Origin: Plantago major
Taxonomy: Eukaryota > Streptophyta > Magnoliopsida > Lamiales > Plantaginaceae
Assembly (NCBI GenBank): GCA_026545765.1
Contig: CM048841.1
Span: 27,129,397-27,193,396, forward strand
DNA length: 64,000 bases
Direction of reading: 5' to 3'
Numbering within the stretch: position 1 is the stretch's first letter; the number at the start of each line of letters is the position of its first letter. This document shows, piece after piece, positions 11,701 through 23,888 of this stretch. The position numbers and the translations under genes are program-made. The notes beneath the pieces are model-generated. The model was given only the letters and a program-made list of their open reading frames with translations, made no database searches and had not been told where the DNA came from.

Positions 11701-13685
11701 AGAAAAACGCGCGGAGCTCCATCATGTCGATTGATCATTTCAATATCAACCATTTGTTACACGGAACTCCATCAGTTCTGTTTCTTTTTTGATCCTTTTG
11801 TCATTGGCCATAGCGCCCCCAAGTTGTAGTTGAATTTCCGTCAAATCAATACAACCTCTATCTTTCGATTTCTAATCTTTGATTAGCTACAAAGAAAGCA
11901 AGAGATTTCGTTCATACAGAGACGAATTATACTTAATATTTTCTGTTCAATTTGCAATCTCGGACCGATATCCGACCTACAGACGCTACGAGAAAAAGGC
12001 AGAAAATGTCTCTGGAGATACGTCATCTCCCAGCAAAGATCGTTCCCCGTAGAAAAAAGCTTCCTCCGTGTCAAAGCGAAAAGGTATGGTTCTACCTGCG
12101 CACAAGAAAATGGTTAAGCATGCCGAAATTCTTCAGGATACCCCCGAAACATGGAATGCAAGCCCTGTATCCGGGGAGAACAAAGTGCAGACAAGAAGAG
12201 ATTTCCGCCTCGCCGGCTTTAAAGACTCAAACTCTCTTGAGATTCGGAAACCATTTCCAATATAAAAGAGATTTGAGCCATTAAAGTGGGGATGGAAGAA
12301 AGTAGAGGAGACGGGCGGATATACATTCAAACTGAGATCTAAGCTTTTCGGTGACTGATCTTCAACAATTTTCCCCTCTAGACCCACTCCACTCTCGAAC
12401 TCAGAATAAACGCCGACTGGAGAGTGGACGGGAGTCAAGAGGGGGAAACTATTCAAGAAACCGTCTTTTTGCTATTGAGTAGATTTGGAAAGTGGAAGTT
12501 GGATTTGCACGACCAAGGCCAAGAGGGATCCGCAGTATTTATAGAAGTGGCGAACCAATGGGTGTCCGACACGCCGTAACGTCGACAATGGGCTTAAGCT
12601 ATTCATTTGGGCTGAACAGTGTTGGGCCAGACGGGTTTACCCAATCAAGCCTAAATAAGCCCATCAACTACGTTCGAGTTTCTTAGCCATTTTTTGCAAA
12701 AAATATATGCGTCAGTATCATCCAACGAGGTCTGCAAAAAGGAAAAGATGGAGATCCCATCCGAGGAAAAATAGTTCGAATTTTATAAACAAAATTATCT
12801 GAACATTTACATAATAGAGGAACAATATGAAAAGGTCTGAGGGGAAGTACATGCATCCACGGGGCATACCCCGCCTTGCTCCCTCACTGCACCCTAAGTC
12901 GAGCTGGGATTCCGAGCCTCCACCACGGACTCGACGAGGCTCATTTGTTGTGCACGGATCCTCATACGGATCAGCCTCGGTCGCGCTCCTCTCCTCCTCA
13001 CCAATCTCCTAGCTATCCTCGGACATTGAGGGGATCGCCAAAATCCAGGACAATAGGGTCTTTTGCGTGCCTCTACCCGGATAGATGGGCGGATGCATGT
13101 CCGCAAGCATACCACCCAAAGGACTATACTCTTCATCGCCCGATTCGACATTCTAAAGAACAACGACTTCCATTTGGATAATAAAGTGGATAAAACGCAA
13201 GAAAGAGTGAGGGAAGGTACAATAGTGAAAAAGGAGAATTACCACACCCTTATTTATAGTGGCAACGAGTCTTTCAGATCTCGCCATCTGTCGATCATCC
13301 GACGACTAAGAAGATGAAAATACGTAGTCATAATGACTATTTCACTGTTTCACCTTCCTCCTTCTACAAGAATCTCGCATCCCAAGGGGCGAACAGTTCG
13401 AGCATCGGAAAGATGATGGTCTGATTTCTACATCAGATACCATCTCCAGCGGTCCGTGCTCTTAAGAGATGGGTAATTTATAATAACTCAGCTTATGAGC
13501 AACAGATAAAGAAAGGAACGAAGAAGAGAGCAAGTAAACGTTTGGAAGCATAGGAGGTTCATCTCCTCGGATAAAATACGAAACATTGTTATAATACGAA
13601 AGGACATTCCGAGTTATCAAACGATTCAAATCCAACAGCAAAATTCAGCAAATACAAATTTCTAACGGGGCATACCCCGGACTTC
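11701..13685 (+). other. 3' non-coding region of element C
   Basis: No supported coding sequence on either strand. GC is higher than in the flanks, and the style matches the LTR (GTCCGA/CGGAC motifs). Such long spacers are normal in Tat elements. Confidence 0.6.
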
Positions 13686-16407
13686 TCATTCGGGCCCTGT
13701 CTGGCTTGGACCAGCTTCCTCAGCTTCAGGCCAATTGGTGGCTTCCGCCGCAAGATCTTGAGCGTGGGCAAACAAGTCGAAATCAGCGGGGAGGTCAAGA
13801 ACGCGGGCAGGCAGGGCGAACCACTTTTGCAGGAAAGCTCGATAAACATTAAAGGGTACAAGGCCCACTTTCAGAAGAGCTTCCGGGACGAACCTAGGAA
13901 GGAAAGGCCCGTTGTTCTGGATCTCAATCTCGCCTTCCTCGGTGACCAGTTCCACGAATTCACATGCAGCCAACTGTTCGTCCGAGACACTATCGACGGG
14001 CACTTCGACACCGTTCGCATCCGCAGAGGGGATTAATCCCTCCGCCTTCCAAAGTTCGTAGAAGAAGTCCTTGATCGCAATGTCCGATCGGACACAAACC
14101 CATCCTGTCGGGAGGCATCCGACTTGTCCGACATAAGTAACTTGAAAGAAGCAGACCTCAAGAAGTCACGGCCGGGGTAAAGACGGACATATTGGAGGCC
14201 ACCGACCAGGAAGTTCTTAAAATCCAGAAAGCTCAGATCGCTTTATCGATTTAATCTCTCCGGTGGTCGAGTTCCGCCTTAACTTTCTCCCAACCGGTCT
14301 TGCTTGCATGGAAGTTCACCTCTTTCTCCTTCACTTCATCTCCAATGCCGCTTTTCCGCCTCATCCATGGATGTGGACATGACCTTATGAAGATCCTCTT
14401 CAATGGTGGCCCGTTCACTGGCCTTCCACTGCATGGGCTTGATGAAACACCCAAGCTGGGGAAACACCCGAGTAGATACAAGTTATATTTGTATCACATT
14501 AAGAACAAAACAGGTAAACCAAGGATGACATTTACCATTGGTATAGAGCATCCAGCCCGCCAACCTGCTCCATTTCTGGGAGTCCGCAAGCACGCTCGTA
14601 TTACTTATCCAGAGTAGCCTGGTCCACAGGAAGGACAATGGACAACCGCCTCTTCGCAGATGGAGCCTCCGAGCTTGCCCTTTTTGCCGGAGATGATGGC
14701 GCCCGCATAAGCACGCCTCGGGTTGGAGCTCGAGTGTTGGCAGCCAGAAAGGTGAGCTTACCTTATCAGCACCGCCAGGCCTGGAGTCTTCACCACTTGC
14801 TCGCCTTTCTTCTTCAAATGCAAACACAAGAAGATTTTTCGGGTCCGACATGGGCAGACCCGCGGAAGTGTTAATGATCTTGGTCCTTTGCCCAGCCGCG
14901 ACCTCCAAAGCTTGATGTTCCCTCTGCAACCTCTTCTTCTCTCCGAGAGTCGACATGATGTAGTCAAACCAGTGAGCTGCACAACAAACCAAGGGCGTTA
15001 GAAACAGGCGGGTTAAAGAAGAATTATCGGAATTGCGGAAACTTGTAATCAAAATAGAGTATATTGAAGAAGAAAAGATGCCAAGTCTCCATAACGAATT
15101 CATCAAGTCCGTCTTCCTCCCACATCTACCTCACCGATCCATAAAGGTAGGGAAGTGGTCGATGATTAATCCGTGAAACGGATAAGTAGGTGGGTCATAC
15201 TTTTGTGGATTGCCACCCACGGAGCCACATTCTTTGGAAGAGGGCGCCAGGGATGCTCTCCTCGAAACTTTATGGGATCCCCATCGTTTCACGCCTCTCG
15301 GACTCCCGGTTTCAGAGCCATGCGTTTAAAACGTACTTGTCCCACCACTTCGACCCCAACGACGAAATGGAGTCACAAATAAAGTTATACGGTTTCCTAT
15401 TCGTAAAGGTATAGAAAAGGGGATTCCCCGGACTAAAGGAAACGTGAAAGAGTTGCCTAAAGTTCTCAAAGTTTACGAGCTGCCCTTTCTTCTTGCAAAA
15501 AACGACGAAGCAAATAAGATTACCCAAGGATTTCGGGATAACCTGACTCGGACCAATCCCAATGTGATTTAGGATGTGCTTCAACTCCGTTGCAATGGGT
15601 ACCTTCCACCCGCACAAAAGCTACCTCATGCACGCATATACCCGGGCAAAAAAGGCGGCTCGGGAACCATGATTTCTACGGAGTCAGGGATCTCCCACTT
15701 CCGCCTCCACTCGGGGATGTCCTCCGCCCTAACCCTGGATGGACACGTAGGAAGAAGCCCGTCCGTGTTTAATTCTCCAAATAGGTCCACTATGGTAACA
15801 ATGGGCCTTGAGGCAGAAATTGATTTGCGACTTTTGCACCACGACCTTCGATTAATTGAAGATTGGACTGAACGGGCGCAGCAGGATGTAATGCAATCCG
15901 CCGACTGGATCGTCTAGAGGGACGAGTGACAGGAGATCCTTCTCCTTCTTCCTCCTCGCCCTCACCTTCCTCTTCCTCACCATCTTCTTCGTCCTCGAGG
16001 ACACCTTCGGGTCTTTCGGATGTGCTTGGCTTGGACGGACCTGCTTCTACCAGAACACGGTCCTCCACTCCGGCCTCGAACATCTCCACGTCATCAGCCT
16101 CATGCCCGCTGTCGCCTGCCCGTTCAAGTTGAAGCGCATTCGGATCTATAGGCCCTCCCACACCGCCTATAGTCCGAGATTGGACCAACGTTCTCGCCTC
16201 ATCAACACCGCCTTCGACCACTGGCCTGTCCGTCGGAGGATTAACTGTTTCATGGGTTCCGTGCCTAGCGTCGGAATCTCTGGAAGAAAGGACATCCACG
16301 AGATAGTCTCCTACGGACACGTTCACGTCCACGGATGCATCGCCCGAACCTACTCCATCCTGATAATCCCGCACCTCGTGAACGTTTTGACTATCGCTCC
16401 CGGACAT
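13686..16407 (-). pseudogene. Antisense plant-mobile gene of element C (PF04195-like)
   Basis: Starts at a true ATG (16407) with MSGSDSQNVHEV, then an acidic low-complexity region (Glu/Gly run at about 15950-16000). Next is a domain at 15617-15312 with KVPIATELKHILNHIGIG, SQVIPKSLGNLICFVVF and FYTFTNRK. These are features of the 'putative gypsy type transposon' family (PF04195, Transposase_28). A coiled-coil segment (LGEKKRLQREHQALEV) follows at about 14950-14900, between a candidate splice acceptor (TGTGCAG, AG at 14977-14978) and donor (GTAAGC, GT at 14760-14761). The C-terminal part is at 14003-13686 in an open frame. Stops and frameshifts interrupt it. Role unknown; element E carries a homologue in the same place and orientation. 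Confidence 0.6.
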
Positions 16408-17103
16408 CCTAGGGCAGAAGGAAACGGATCAGAAATGATGATTGTTATTGTCCGAGGGTTCATTTATATGTCTTATTAAGTCCAGAGGTCCGCGAAAAAG
16501 TTCAAACCCTAGGATTCTCTATACACAGAAGGACAGGGACCCCAAGACCCCGGCACGCGCAGTTGTGCCACTAGCACCACGATCTGCCCCTTATGGCACG
16601 ATGACGACAGAAACAATTTATGGGCAAATACCACAACCAACACTGATTTACAAGTAAACATGCATTGTCAAGACAGGTTGTGTCGGACAGGACTTATCAA
16701 ATAAGAGTACAAGGCATCAATGAGGAAAATTGGCATATTATGAGCATGCAGCAGAAACACATCAACTATCGTCTAAACCAAAGATATCGCAAGAGCCAAT
16801 TACTGAAGACAGCCACAATTACGGAAGTAGCAAGAGAAGCTACACTAGACATGCAATAGGCGTATAGCGAATACAGGCAACTTAAACAAGGCCAAAGGAG
16901 GGTACTTACTTGCTAATATTCAAACAGGGAAGCTCCACGGATGATCGAACTTGGGTAATGTACCGAGGTTACAGATCTCAGCATGATGGCCCAAAAGTCT
17001 TACAAGTCCCAGTTGCTCGGATCGACCTTGCGTTGTTTGAATTGCTTAAGGATTGCTCTGAGTTTCGAGATTGCTAAAAGTGTGAAAATGACTGATGGGC
17101 TGA

Positions 17104-17114
17104 CTATTTATAAG
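17104..17114 (-). promoter_or_regulatory. TATA box for the antisense gene of element C
   Basis: Reads CTTATAAATAG on the minus strand, about 700 bp upstream of the antisense ATG. Element E has the equivalent box upstream of its antisense gene, surrounded by similar sequence. Confidence 0.5.
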
Positions 17115-17641
17115 GGCAATATGGGATAGCCAAGAGTCACGTTGCTTGGATTTGAATCCCAGCCGTTGATCCTCTCCAATCCAAGGGTTGTACCGTCATG
17201 AGTGGATGGTCACGATGCGTCGCATTTGTCTTTGAATGACGCGTCACATCAATCGGACTGGGAACCCCAACCGTTGATGTCGTCCTGATCCAACGGTCAC
17301 GTCCCTTTACTCGGGATCTTTCTCCCGTGGGCCGAACGGACAACCTATTGGGCCTCTTGGGCTTACGAAGAGGACAAATTCAACAATCGGCCCAACGGAC
17401 AGCTTCCAGACAGCTACGTCAGATCCTAACCGTACTCGGACACATATATCTCGGATACAAATACCTCTTCTCTCTGATTGCGGTTATGTGATAACTTCGG
17501 ATCGAAGACGGAAAAAGAGATATATTGAATCCTTGAGGACACCGACGACGGATCACGACAAAAAGGATTTCTTCCTTTTTCTCTTAATTAACGATTGAAC
17601 CGCTCCACGAACCACGTCGATCCTCATAGTTACCAACTATC

Positions 17642-17675
17642 TTCTACTAAGATACTTGGAAACTGGGGGGACATA
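17642..17675 (+). other. Polypurine tract region of element C
   Basis: CTTGGAAACTGGGGGGACAT sits directly before the 3' LTR. Element E carries nearly the same sequence at 58316-58340, showing that the two are related families. Confidence 0.8.
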
Positions 17676-18538
17676 TGTTGATACGGAAATATGTCCAATC
17701 CGTTAAGGGCGCATAGAGCGTGTCCTAAAGCGCATCACGGCTTAACTAGCCAATCCAGTACTGGTCCGACTCACATGGGTCCGCCCAAGTGAATCGACCA
17801 GTACACTGAAGTCACTACATCCCCACAGCTAGTCCGAGCTGGCTAAGGAAAGGACTTCCAAACCTGACCATGTCAGTACAGAGATGCCTAACGGACCGTA
17901 CGAGAGAATCTCGGACGCCACCATTACTTTAAGACCAAACGTATATAACAGAACCACTGAGATACTTCCGTGAGACTCTTGGCTCGGACATCCAGAGTCA
18001 CCCAAGGGCAGATCAACCAAGCAGACAGATCTGTCCGAGGGACTAACACGGACCCAACAGGCGGAACAGTACTCTCAGAGGGAAAAGGTCCAAACTACCC
18101 TCCCAGGCCCACTTATCGGTATTGGACTACTGTTTACTAATGGGCCATGGGCCAAAGGTAGCATTGGTGTCCAAATCTGGATCGTACACTTGGCATCACC
18201 TTATGAGCTACCTCATGAGTATATGATAACTATAAATACAGCACAAGGTCCAAGACCTTAAGGTAAGTGATAGGTCGAAAAGCGAGACCAAAGTGATATC
18301 CATTATACCTTTCCCATTACTATTGCATTGAGAGCTACCACCTCTCCTTTGAGTGAAGCCTCTTACCGGATTGACCTTGGCAATCCGGGTAACCCATTCT
18401 AACCCCCCCCCCCCCCACTTAGTCCTGTCAGGTGCTCTTTCTCGGACAACCCTCTTATCGGACTTCAAGTTGGAGGTGGAGCTTGGATTAGGTTACTTGA
18501 AGTGGTAGTGTTGGTGTTGAGAGGTTTATACCCCAACA
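17676..18538 (+). repeat. 3' LTR of element C
   Basis: 863 bp, about 99% like 5512-6369. Visible differences include G/A, C/T and A/C substitutions near the equivalents of 5698, 5647, 5850, 6307 and 6331, single-base indels, and a C-run of about 14 near 18403. Confidence 0.95.
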
Positions 18539-18919
18539 CTAGTAACATTAGAATACTCTCTTGGAGCTTGGACTCTCCTTTGTTCTAATTTACTTAGTAT
18601 GTTTTGATAGTTTTTGTAATCTTGCTGATTGTTTCTAAAAAATTTCTATATGTAAAAGTTGCATCTCTTTCTGTAAACTGTACCTATCTGAAGATCATAC
18701 TCTCAGATACTTTTTAATAGATGACAACTTATCAGCAAAGATCACTTCTTATGATTTGGTTGATGTTTACTTTCTGCACTTAATTCAACTAAAATTGAAT
18801 ATCCTTTGAAATGATTAAGTGGTGGATTGTTTTCTCTTCCAGGATTACAATTTTGTAATAGGACTTAAAAGATAGTCATGGATGACTGATCAAAAAGGGG
18901 GAAATTTTTTAGGAATATC
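18539..18919 (+). other. 3' untranslated part of element A with polypurine tract
   Basis: Begins with the right target duplication of C (CTAGT), continues element A without a clear ORF, and ends with a purine tract AAAAAGGGGGAAA near 18893-18905 a short way before the LTR. Confidence 0.6.
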
Positions 18920-20311
18920 TGTTAGTATTTTGATCACTCATCACATGTTCTTATCTTAGCCAGAAAGGTGATTAAGTACTCTTGCTTCACTTGAACATTG
19001 TAAAAGAGGAAATCACTGAGTATGATTAGTCTAGTAAATCTTGTAATAGGATTATAGGTCTCTGAGTGTAATTTTTATGTCAAGAAGACCATGAAGATCA
19101 ATCCTAGCAATGGAGTTTTTATGAAGATTAGAAGACTGAAGATTGCACAAGGTTTATGAAGACACAAAGGTCTAGTCTAACTCAGAAAGACTATGTCCTT
19201 AATCCTTTCTTAAGTATATTAACTTACTTTCGAAATATGATTCTGGACATATGACATCATGAGTATGGAGCATGCAAGCCATCAGAAAGGCACATGTATC
19301 CGTTGAGACTAAAGCACAATGAGCGATTTATGCATTAAATGCATCGGCGAAATCTTTGAAAAAAGCAAGTCCTCTCTGAAACAAGAGATAGTGACTTCTG
19401 AGTACATAGTTCAAGATATAAACGGATATAATTTGATAGAGAGCACAACGGATACAATTCAAACGCCTCTCAAATTTATCTATATATATCACACACTTAG
19501 ATGCTTGAAGAACACACCTTAGATCGCTCTATCTTGCAAACTTACCATCAAGCAAAGTATCCTCTCAAGCACTCTACTACCCTTTCTGAAAGCTTTTTGT
19601 TGCTTGAAGAATCACTAGTAGTTCTAAGTTGTCCTGAACCTTAACAAGAGATTGTTATTCGTGAAAGAGTTGAACTATCAGATACCCTTTCTGAAGCTCA
19701 TTCTCCAGAACGGACATCAATTACTTGGGTCAGTAAAGAGCAGACTGCAATCCACTGAACAAGTGTATTAAGTAGTCTTGTTCTATTAGGCTCTCTGAAA
19801 ACATAACTGAAAAGTTATACAAGAAGCCTTTCTGACAAAACCTTATAACCAACACCATCAAGGCGTGGAGTGGAGGAATTACTTGATTTGGGAAATCAGG
19901 GAATAATTCCAAGGTTATCTGAGTAGAGGAAGTACTTAGCTCTAGGAGCTGGGGAATAACTCAGGGGGAACATTTGGTTGGGAACCATTTGTTTAGGAAT
20001 CTTAGAATAGGATTATTGTAAGGTGAACTCAATTATCTGTTCTAGTGAAGTGGATTAGTTGGAGGATTACGCCACCTCCAGATACCACTATACTTGCTGT
20101 GTAATTTACCTTTCTGTATTTATATTTCAGCAAAGCGCACACACACATACTTATTGTTTCTGCACTTATCTATCTTAATGTCTTCCGCGCTCTGAATTTA
20201 AGTATCAGAAACCCCCAGGTTTCTGAGAAACTGTGTTTATCGACAAAAGTTTTAAAAGACTATTCACCCCCCCCCCCCTAGTCTTTTACTTTGCCGTTAT
20301 CTGGACCAACA
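18920..20311 (+). repeat. 3' LTR of element A
   Basis: 1392 bp from TGTTAG to ACCAACA. Similar along most of its length to the complement of 23889-25634 (for example the blocks GGCGTAATCC, GTTCCCCCTGA and AAGTACTTCCT). A C-run (20267-20278) near the end matches a G-run at 23922-23930 in the B copy. Confidence 0.8.
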
Positions 20312-21350
20312 CTGTGTTAAAAGCTTCAACCCAATAGGTTTCACTTATTTCAGTGTCAACAAGCATTGTTCTTGCTGCTTCTTTTAGGGTCCTATTCTTC
20401 CTTTCAGCAATACTATTTTGTTGTGGTGTCCTTACTGAAGATAGTTGATGTTGTATACCTTTGCAGGTACAAAACTATTTTATGTACGGGTTCACAAACT
20501 CAGTACCATGGTCTGTTCTGATTACAGATACCTTGTCATTTTTTATGACTTCAAGCTTATTCAGCAAGTTGGGTATTTCAACCCTCGCATCAGATTTTTG
20601 TTTGAGGAATACAACCCAAGTGAATCTTGAGTAATCATCAACAACAACCAGACCATACTTTTTTCCTACATAGCTAGTTACAGAGGATTAAAAAAGATCC
20701 GTATGTAACATTTGCAGTGGCCTTTCACTGGAGTGTCTAGTTTTAGACTTGAAAGATGTTTTGGATTTTTTCCCCATTTGGCAAGCTGAAAATACACCAT
20801 CTTTTCTGTATGCCATTTTGGGTAATCCAACGACCAACTCTTTCTTGGCTAGCTTGTTCAGAGTTTTGAAGTTCAAGTGACTCATTCTTTTATGCCATAG
20901 CTAATTTTCTTTAGTGTGGCCAGATTGACTCACCATGAGACATTCTTCAGTTGTGGCAGATGCCCAGTCAGCAACATAGAGGTTTCCTTTCTGCCTAGCA
21001 ACCAAGACTGTCTGCTTTGACTCATTGTCAATTAATTTGCATAGTTTTGACTTGATCTTTACAGTGTACCCTTTATCTACCAAATGACTCATGTTTAGGA
21101 GATTATATTTCAATCCCTCTACATGTCGTACTTCAGTGATTGTAAGAGCTCCAAGCTTCAGATTGTCAAAAACTATGGTTGGATTTTCATATCCTCCAGC
21201 AAATCTAATAATTGGTCCTTTATGGCATTTACTGTAGTTAACCAGATTTGCTTTGTCTCATGTCATGTGCTTCCCACATCACTATCAAAAGGCCACTTCA
21301 GGTTCTTCCTCAGAGTGTTCTGCACAAAACTGGAAACATGGAGTTAAGCT
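20312..21350 (-). pseudogene. Protease remnant and integrase start of element B
   Basis: Minus strand, several frames. A protease-downstream segment (KYNLLNMSHLVDKGYTVKI, 21113-20901) is followed by the GAG-pre-integrase region (MSHLNFKTLNKLAKKELVVGLP, 20885-20688) with a Cys motif and the first integrase Asp in LQMLHTDLF. The catalytic-Glu region, of the type IAERKNRTLKEAARTML, is readable at about 20430-20340. Reading stops at the junction with element A's LTR. Catalytic parts are separated by frameshifts, and RT and RNase H are absent from the window. Confidence 0.75.
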
Positions 21351-23770
21351 CTCATTCCAATAATGGAACCTTCTGGACTAATGAATCTCCCTGTAGGAAT
21401 CCATTTATGAATGAACTTCCTTGGGGCATTCTTTTGTCTTGTTGGAACATAAGGAGGAATTTTAGGTAAATGATTAGTGTCAATATCATTTAAAGCTATT
21501 TTCCTTTCTTGTTGCGTTCCTTGATGCTCCTCGTGGTGCTTTCAGATACCTGTCAGATTGCTGAGTCTGCTTTTCAGCGAACTTAGCTTTTCTTGCCAGA
21601 TTTCTTCTAGCCCTGGCATTCAGATTACTTGTGGCTTGTTCTTTCTTCCACTTCTGATGATTGCTTTGAGCAATCCTAGCTTTTATCCATCGTTCTTGCT
21701 CTTGTTTATACTCACGAGCAAGTTGTTTCCCGATGGCTTTATAGCCAATGCCATTTTGAGCACCTGGTGCTATCTGAGTTCTCTTCTCAGTAGCTTTGCT
21801 AGTCTCTGGAACGTCTTTCTTTCTAGAAAATGTGATGTTGGAAAATTTGCCTGCACCCGCAATTTTTCCTTTCTGAGAGACATAGCACTGTGGGTGATTA
21901 CACTTTTCACTGTTATGTTTCTTTACAGAAACGTTCCCAACAGTTTTCTTTTGGACTTGTTTTTACCACAAAGGTTTGGTCGCAACTTCCTTGCCTTTGT
22001 AACAGCCTTAGCTTTTTTTACCAATGCTATAGGTTGTTTGGGAACCATCTTGCTGAGCACTAACAAATGTTATTCTTTTATTACTCTTATTCAGAGTGGT
22101 AGAACTATTTGCTTGTGTGTCCAGCCCAAGTCCTCCCTTTTCTGAAGCATCTCTTAAATAAGAATGTACTTTAGTAAGTGTGTCACTTGCTTTGGCATAG
22201 GATTGAAAAGATAGTTCTTTCTTTTTTGAGTTCCTCATTTTAGAAAGAAGATCTTTATATTTCTTTTGGAGTATATCCATTGCTTTTCTGTGTGACTTCT
22301 CCGTCTCAGATATCTGTGTTTTAAGAAATGCATTTTCGGCATCCTTTTTCTCAGATATCTTGAGTAATTGTGAATTTTCATTTTCAAGAGAATTCTTTTC
22401 TTCTTCAAGAATTTCGGCTCTGGCTCGGGCCATTAGAAATTCTCTTTCGTAGAGATCAAGTTCTCTTCTGAGATGTTCCAGATCTCTGATTCCTTCCTCA
22501 TCACTCTCATAGTTTATGTATTGAGAAATGTTGGTTACCTTGTCAGCCATTAGTCAAGGCTCAATGTTGGAGCAATCTGGATAGATCTCCTCAGCAACCC
22601 CACACAATTCCCTTTTCTTTTGACCAAAGTCAACCAATTCATGACTGATGCCACATAACTCTGGTGAAGGTAGTTTGGAGTCATCTAAGTCTTCTTCCTC
22701 AGATTCTGACTCAATATCAAGAGCATCCAGTTGGATTTGAATCTTTTTCCTTTCTTGGAGCATAGCTCTCGACCTCTCTTGAAATTTCTTCTATCTTTCT
22801 TGTTACCTGTCTTTAGCTTATTGAAAGCAGGGCAGTCCCTTTTGAAGTGACTGTTTTACAATGTAAACATATATCGTTTCCGATTTCTATTTCCTCAAGA
22901 TTAGATGCTTCTTGAGCTTGTTCAATGAGCTTGACAATTACATATTTTGTCTTGGTGATAGTTTGAGCCTAGATGCTTTTTCAGCTTCTCTTTAGCTTTT
23001 CTTCTCTCAATTTCCTGACTGGCATATTTTTTCATTTGCTTCACAGCAAGAGCATCTTCCTCTGTCATTTCTTTGGTATTCTTCTTTTCAGAAGTACCTT
23101 GTGTCAATAAAGCAACATTGTGAACTTTCTCAGCAATCACTTGTCCTCTCTGAGTAGTTTCATAGTTGACAGTAGCTAAGTGAGAAAAGAATTCTATTGG
23201 AGTGATATTTGGCATTTCTTGGTTGAAATAAAAGTATTGAGTATGTTCCCAATTTTGATTCAAGCTTCTCACGATAGTCTTAACCTTTTCAGAGTTAGAG
23301 TATCTCTCACTTTCACCAAGTGCAACCATTTCACTCATCAGTGTCGTAAACCGGAAATCTAGTTCTTCAAGCAGTTGCCACTTTCGCTGCTTTTGCACTA
23401 CGTTTAATTGTATGTGCTCTGGAGTGGAACGTATGATGATGTTACGAGCCTGACCATCCAGTCGATTTCTCTTGGAATTTTCCGATGTCCAGAGCTCTCT
23501 GGGCTTTGGCTAATAAACAACTTGACCAATAGGTCTTCCACTGGTTAACGCATCTGTTTGTGAGGAACCACCACTTGGTTCTTCATCAGTTGGATCTCTG
23601 TCTCTACCATTAGAAACCTCCATGACTTGCTTGAGTTGTTGAATGACTATGGCGCCATTCTTTATCACTTCGATCATTTCGTCACTGATGGCTTCTAGGT
23701 GGAGCATCATGTTGTTCTTCCATTTGTCATAGTTCTGTGGCTTGAGAATTGGAGTGTCACTTAAAGACAT
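21351..23770 (-). pseudogene. gag of element B (broken)
   Basis: N-terminus MSLSDTPILKPQNYDKWKNN at 23770 (DUF4219-like start of copia Gag). UBN2-type capsid core at 23398-22922 (LLEELDFRFTTLMSEMVALGES, IVRSLNQNWEHT). A CCHC knuckle near 22870-22810 is disrupted by a frameshift. An acidic spacer and a long coiled coil follow (22550-22008, ISEKKDAENAFLKTQISE), then a linker with FIHKWIPTGRFISPEG near 21440-21370. An extended coiled-coil Gag is usual in the SIRE/Maximus group. Confidence 0.75.
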
Positions 23771-23874
23771 CCTGCAGCAATCACACTAAACAAACTAATC
23801 AAGTGTAGATGAAAAGCAGTTAGTGGGCACTTATCTAGGATCTAGGTTCAGTGCAGAAGGCTTGGGAACCTCCC

Positions 23875-23886
23875 GCTCTGATACCA
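23875..23886 (-). other. Primer binding site of element B
   Basis: TGGTATCAGAGC on the minus strand, two bases inside the LTR end, complementary to the 3' end of initiator tRNA-Met. Confidence 0.9.
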
Positions 23887-23888
23887 CT

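Larger units (their letters stand above)
5512..18538 (+). mobile_element. Tat-type Ty3/gypsy retrotransposon C (13.0 kb)
   Basis: Complete in structure: LTRs at 5512-6369 and 17676-18538 (TGTTG...CAACA), primer site, gag, pro, RT, RNase H, integrase, a 6-kb 3' region with an antisense gene, polypurine tract, and a perfect 5-bp target duplication. Integrase without a chromodomain plus the long 3' region with a reverse-strand ORF fit the Tat/Retand/Ogre branch of gypsy. Coding regions are broken throughout, but the LTRs differ at only about ten positions plus short indels and a C-run length change, so insertion is recent. Confidence 0.9.
1..20311 (+). mobile_element. Copia element A (SIRE-like), 3' part, split by gypsy C
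   Basis: Plus-strand Ty1/copia element whose 5' LTR, gag and pol lie before the window. What remains is a 3' accessory-gene region (378-5506), then, beyond inserted element C, a short untranslated stretch, a polypurine tract near 18893-18903 and a 3' LTR (18920-20311). The LTR resembles the LTR of element B in inverted orientation, including the TGTTAG start, the CACCCCCC tract and the terminal ACCAACA. B shows copia gag and integrase, which is why A is called copia. A long accessory ORF after pol is typical of the SIRE/Maximus lineage. It seems inserted into B's integrase region; the expected right target duplication is CTGTG at 20312-20316, and the left copy is outside the window. Confidence 0.75.

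Noticed and set aside
21558..22145. Long plus-strand ORF (195 codons, hydrophobic)
   Set aside because: It lies antisense to the B gag coiled coil. The hydrophobic composition is the mirror of Lys/Glu-rich codons; no family resemblance.
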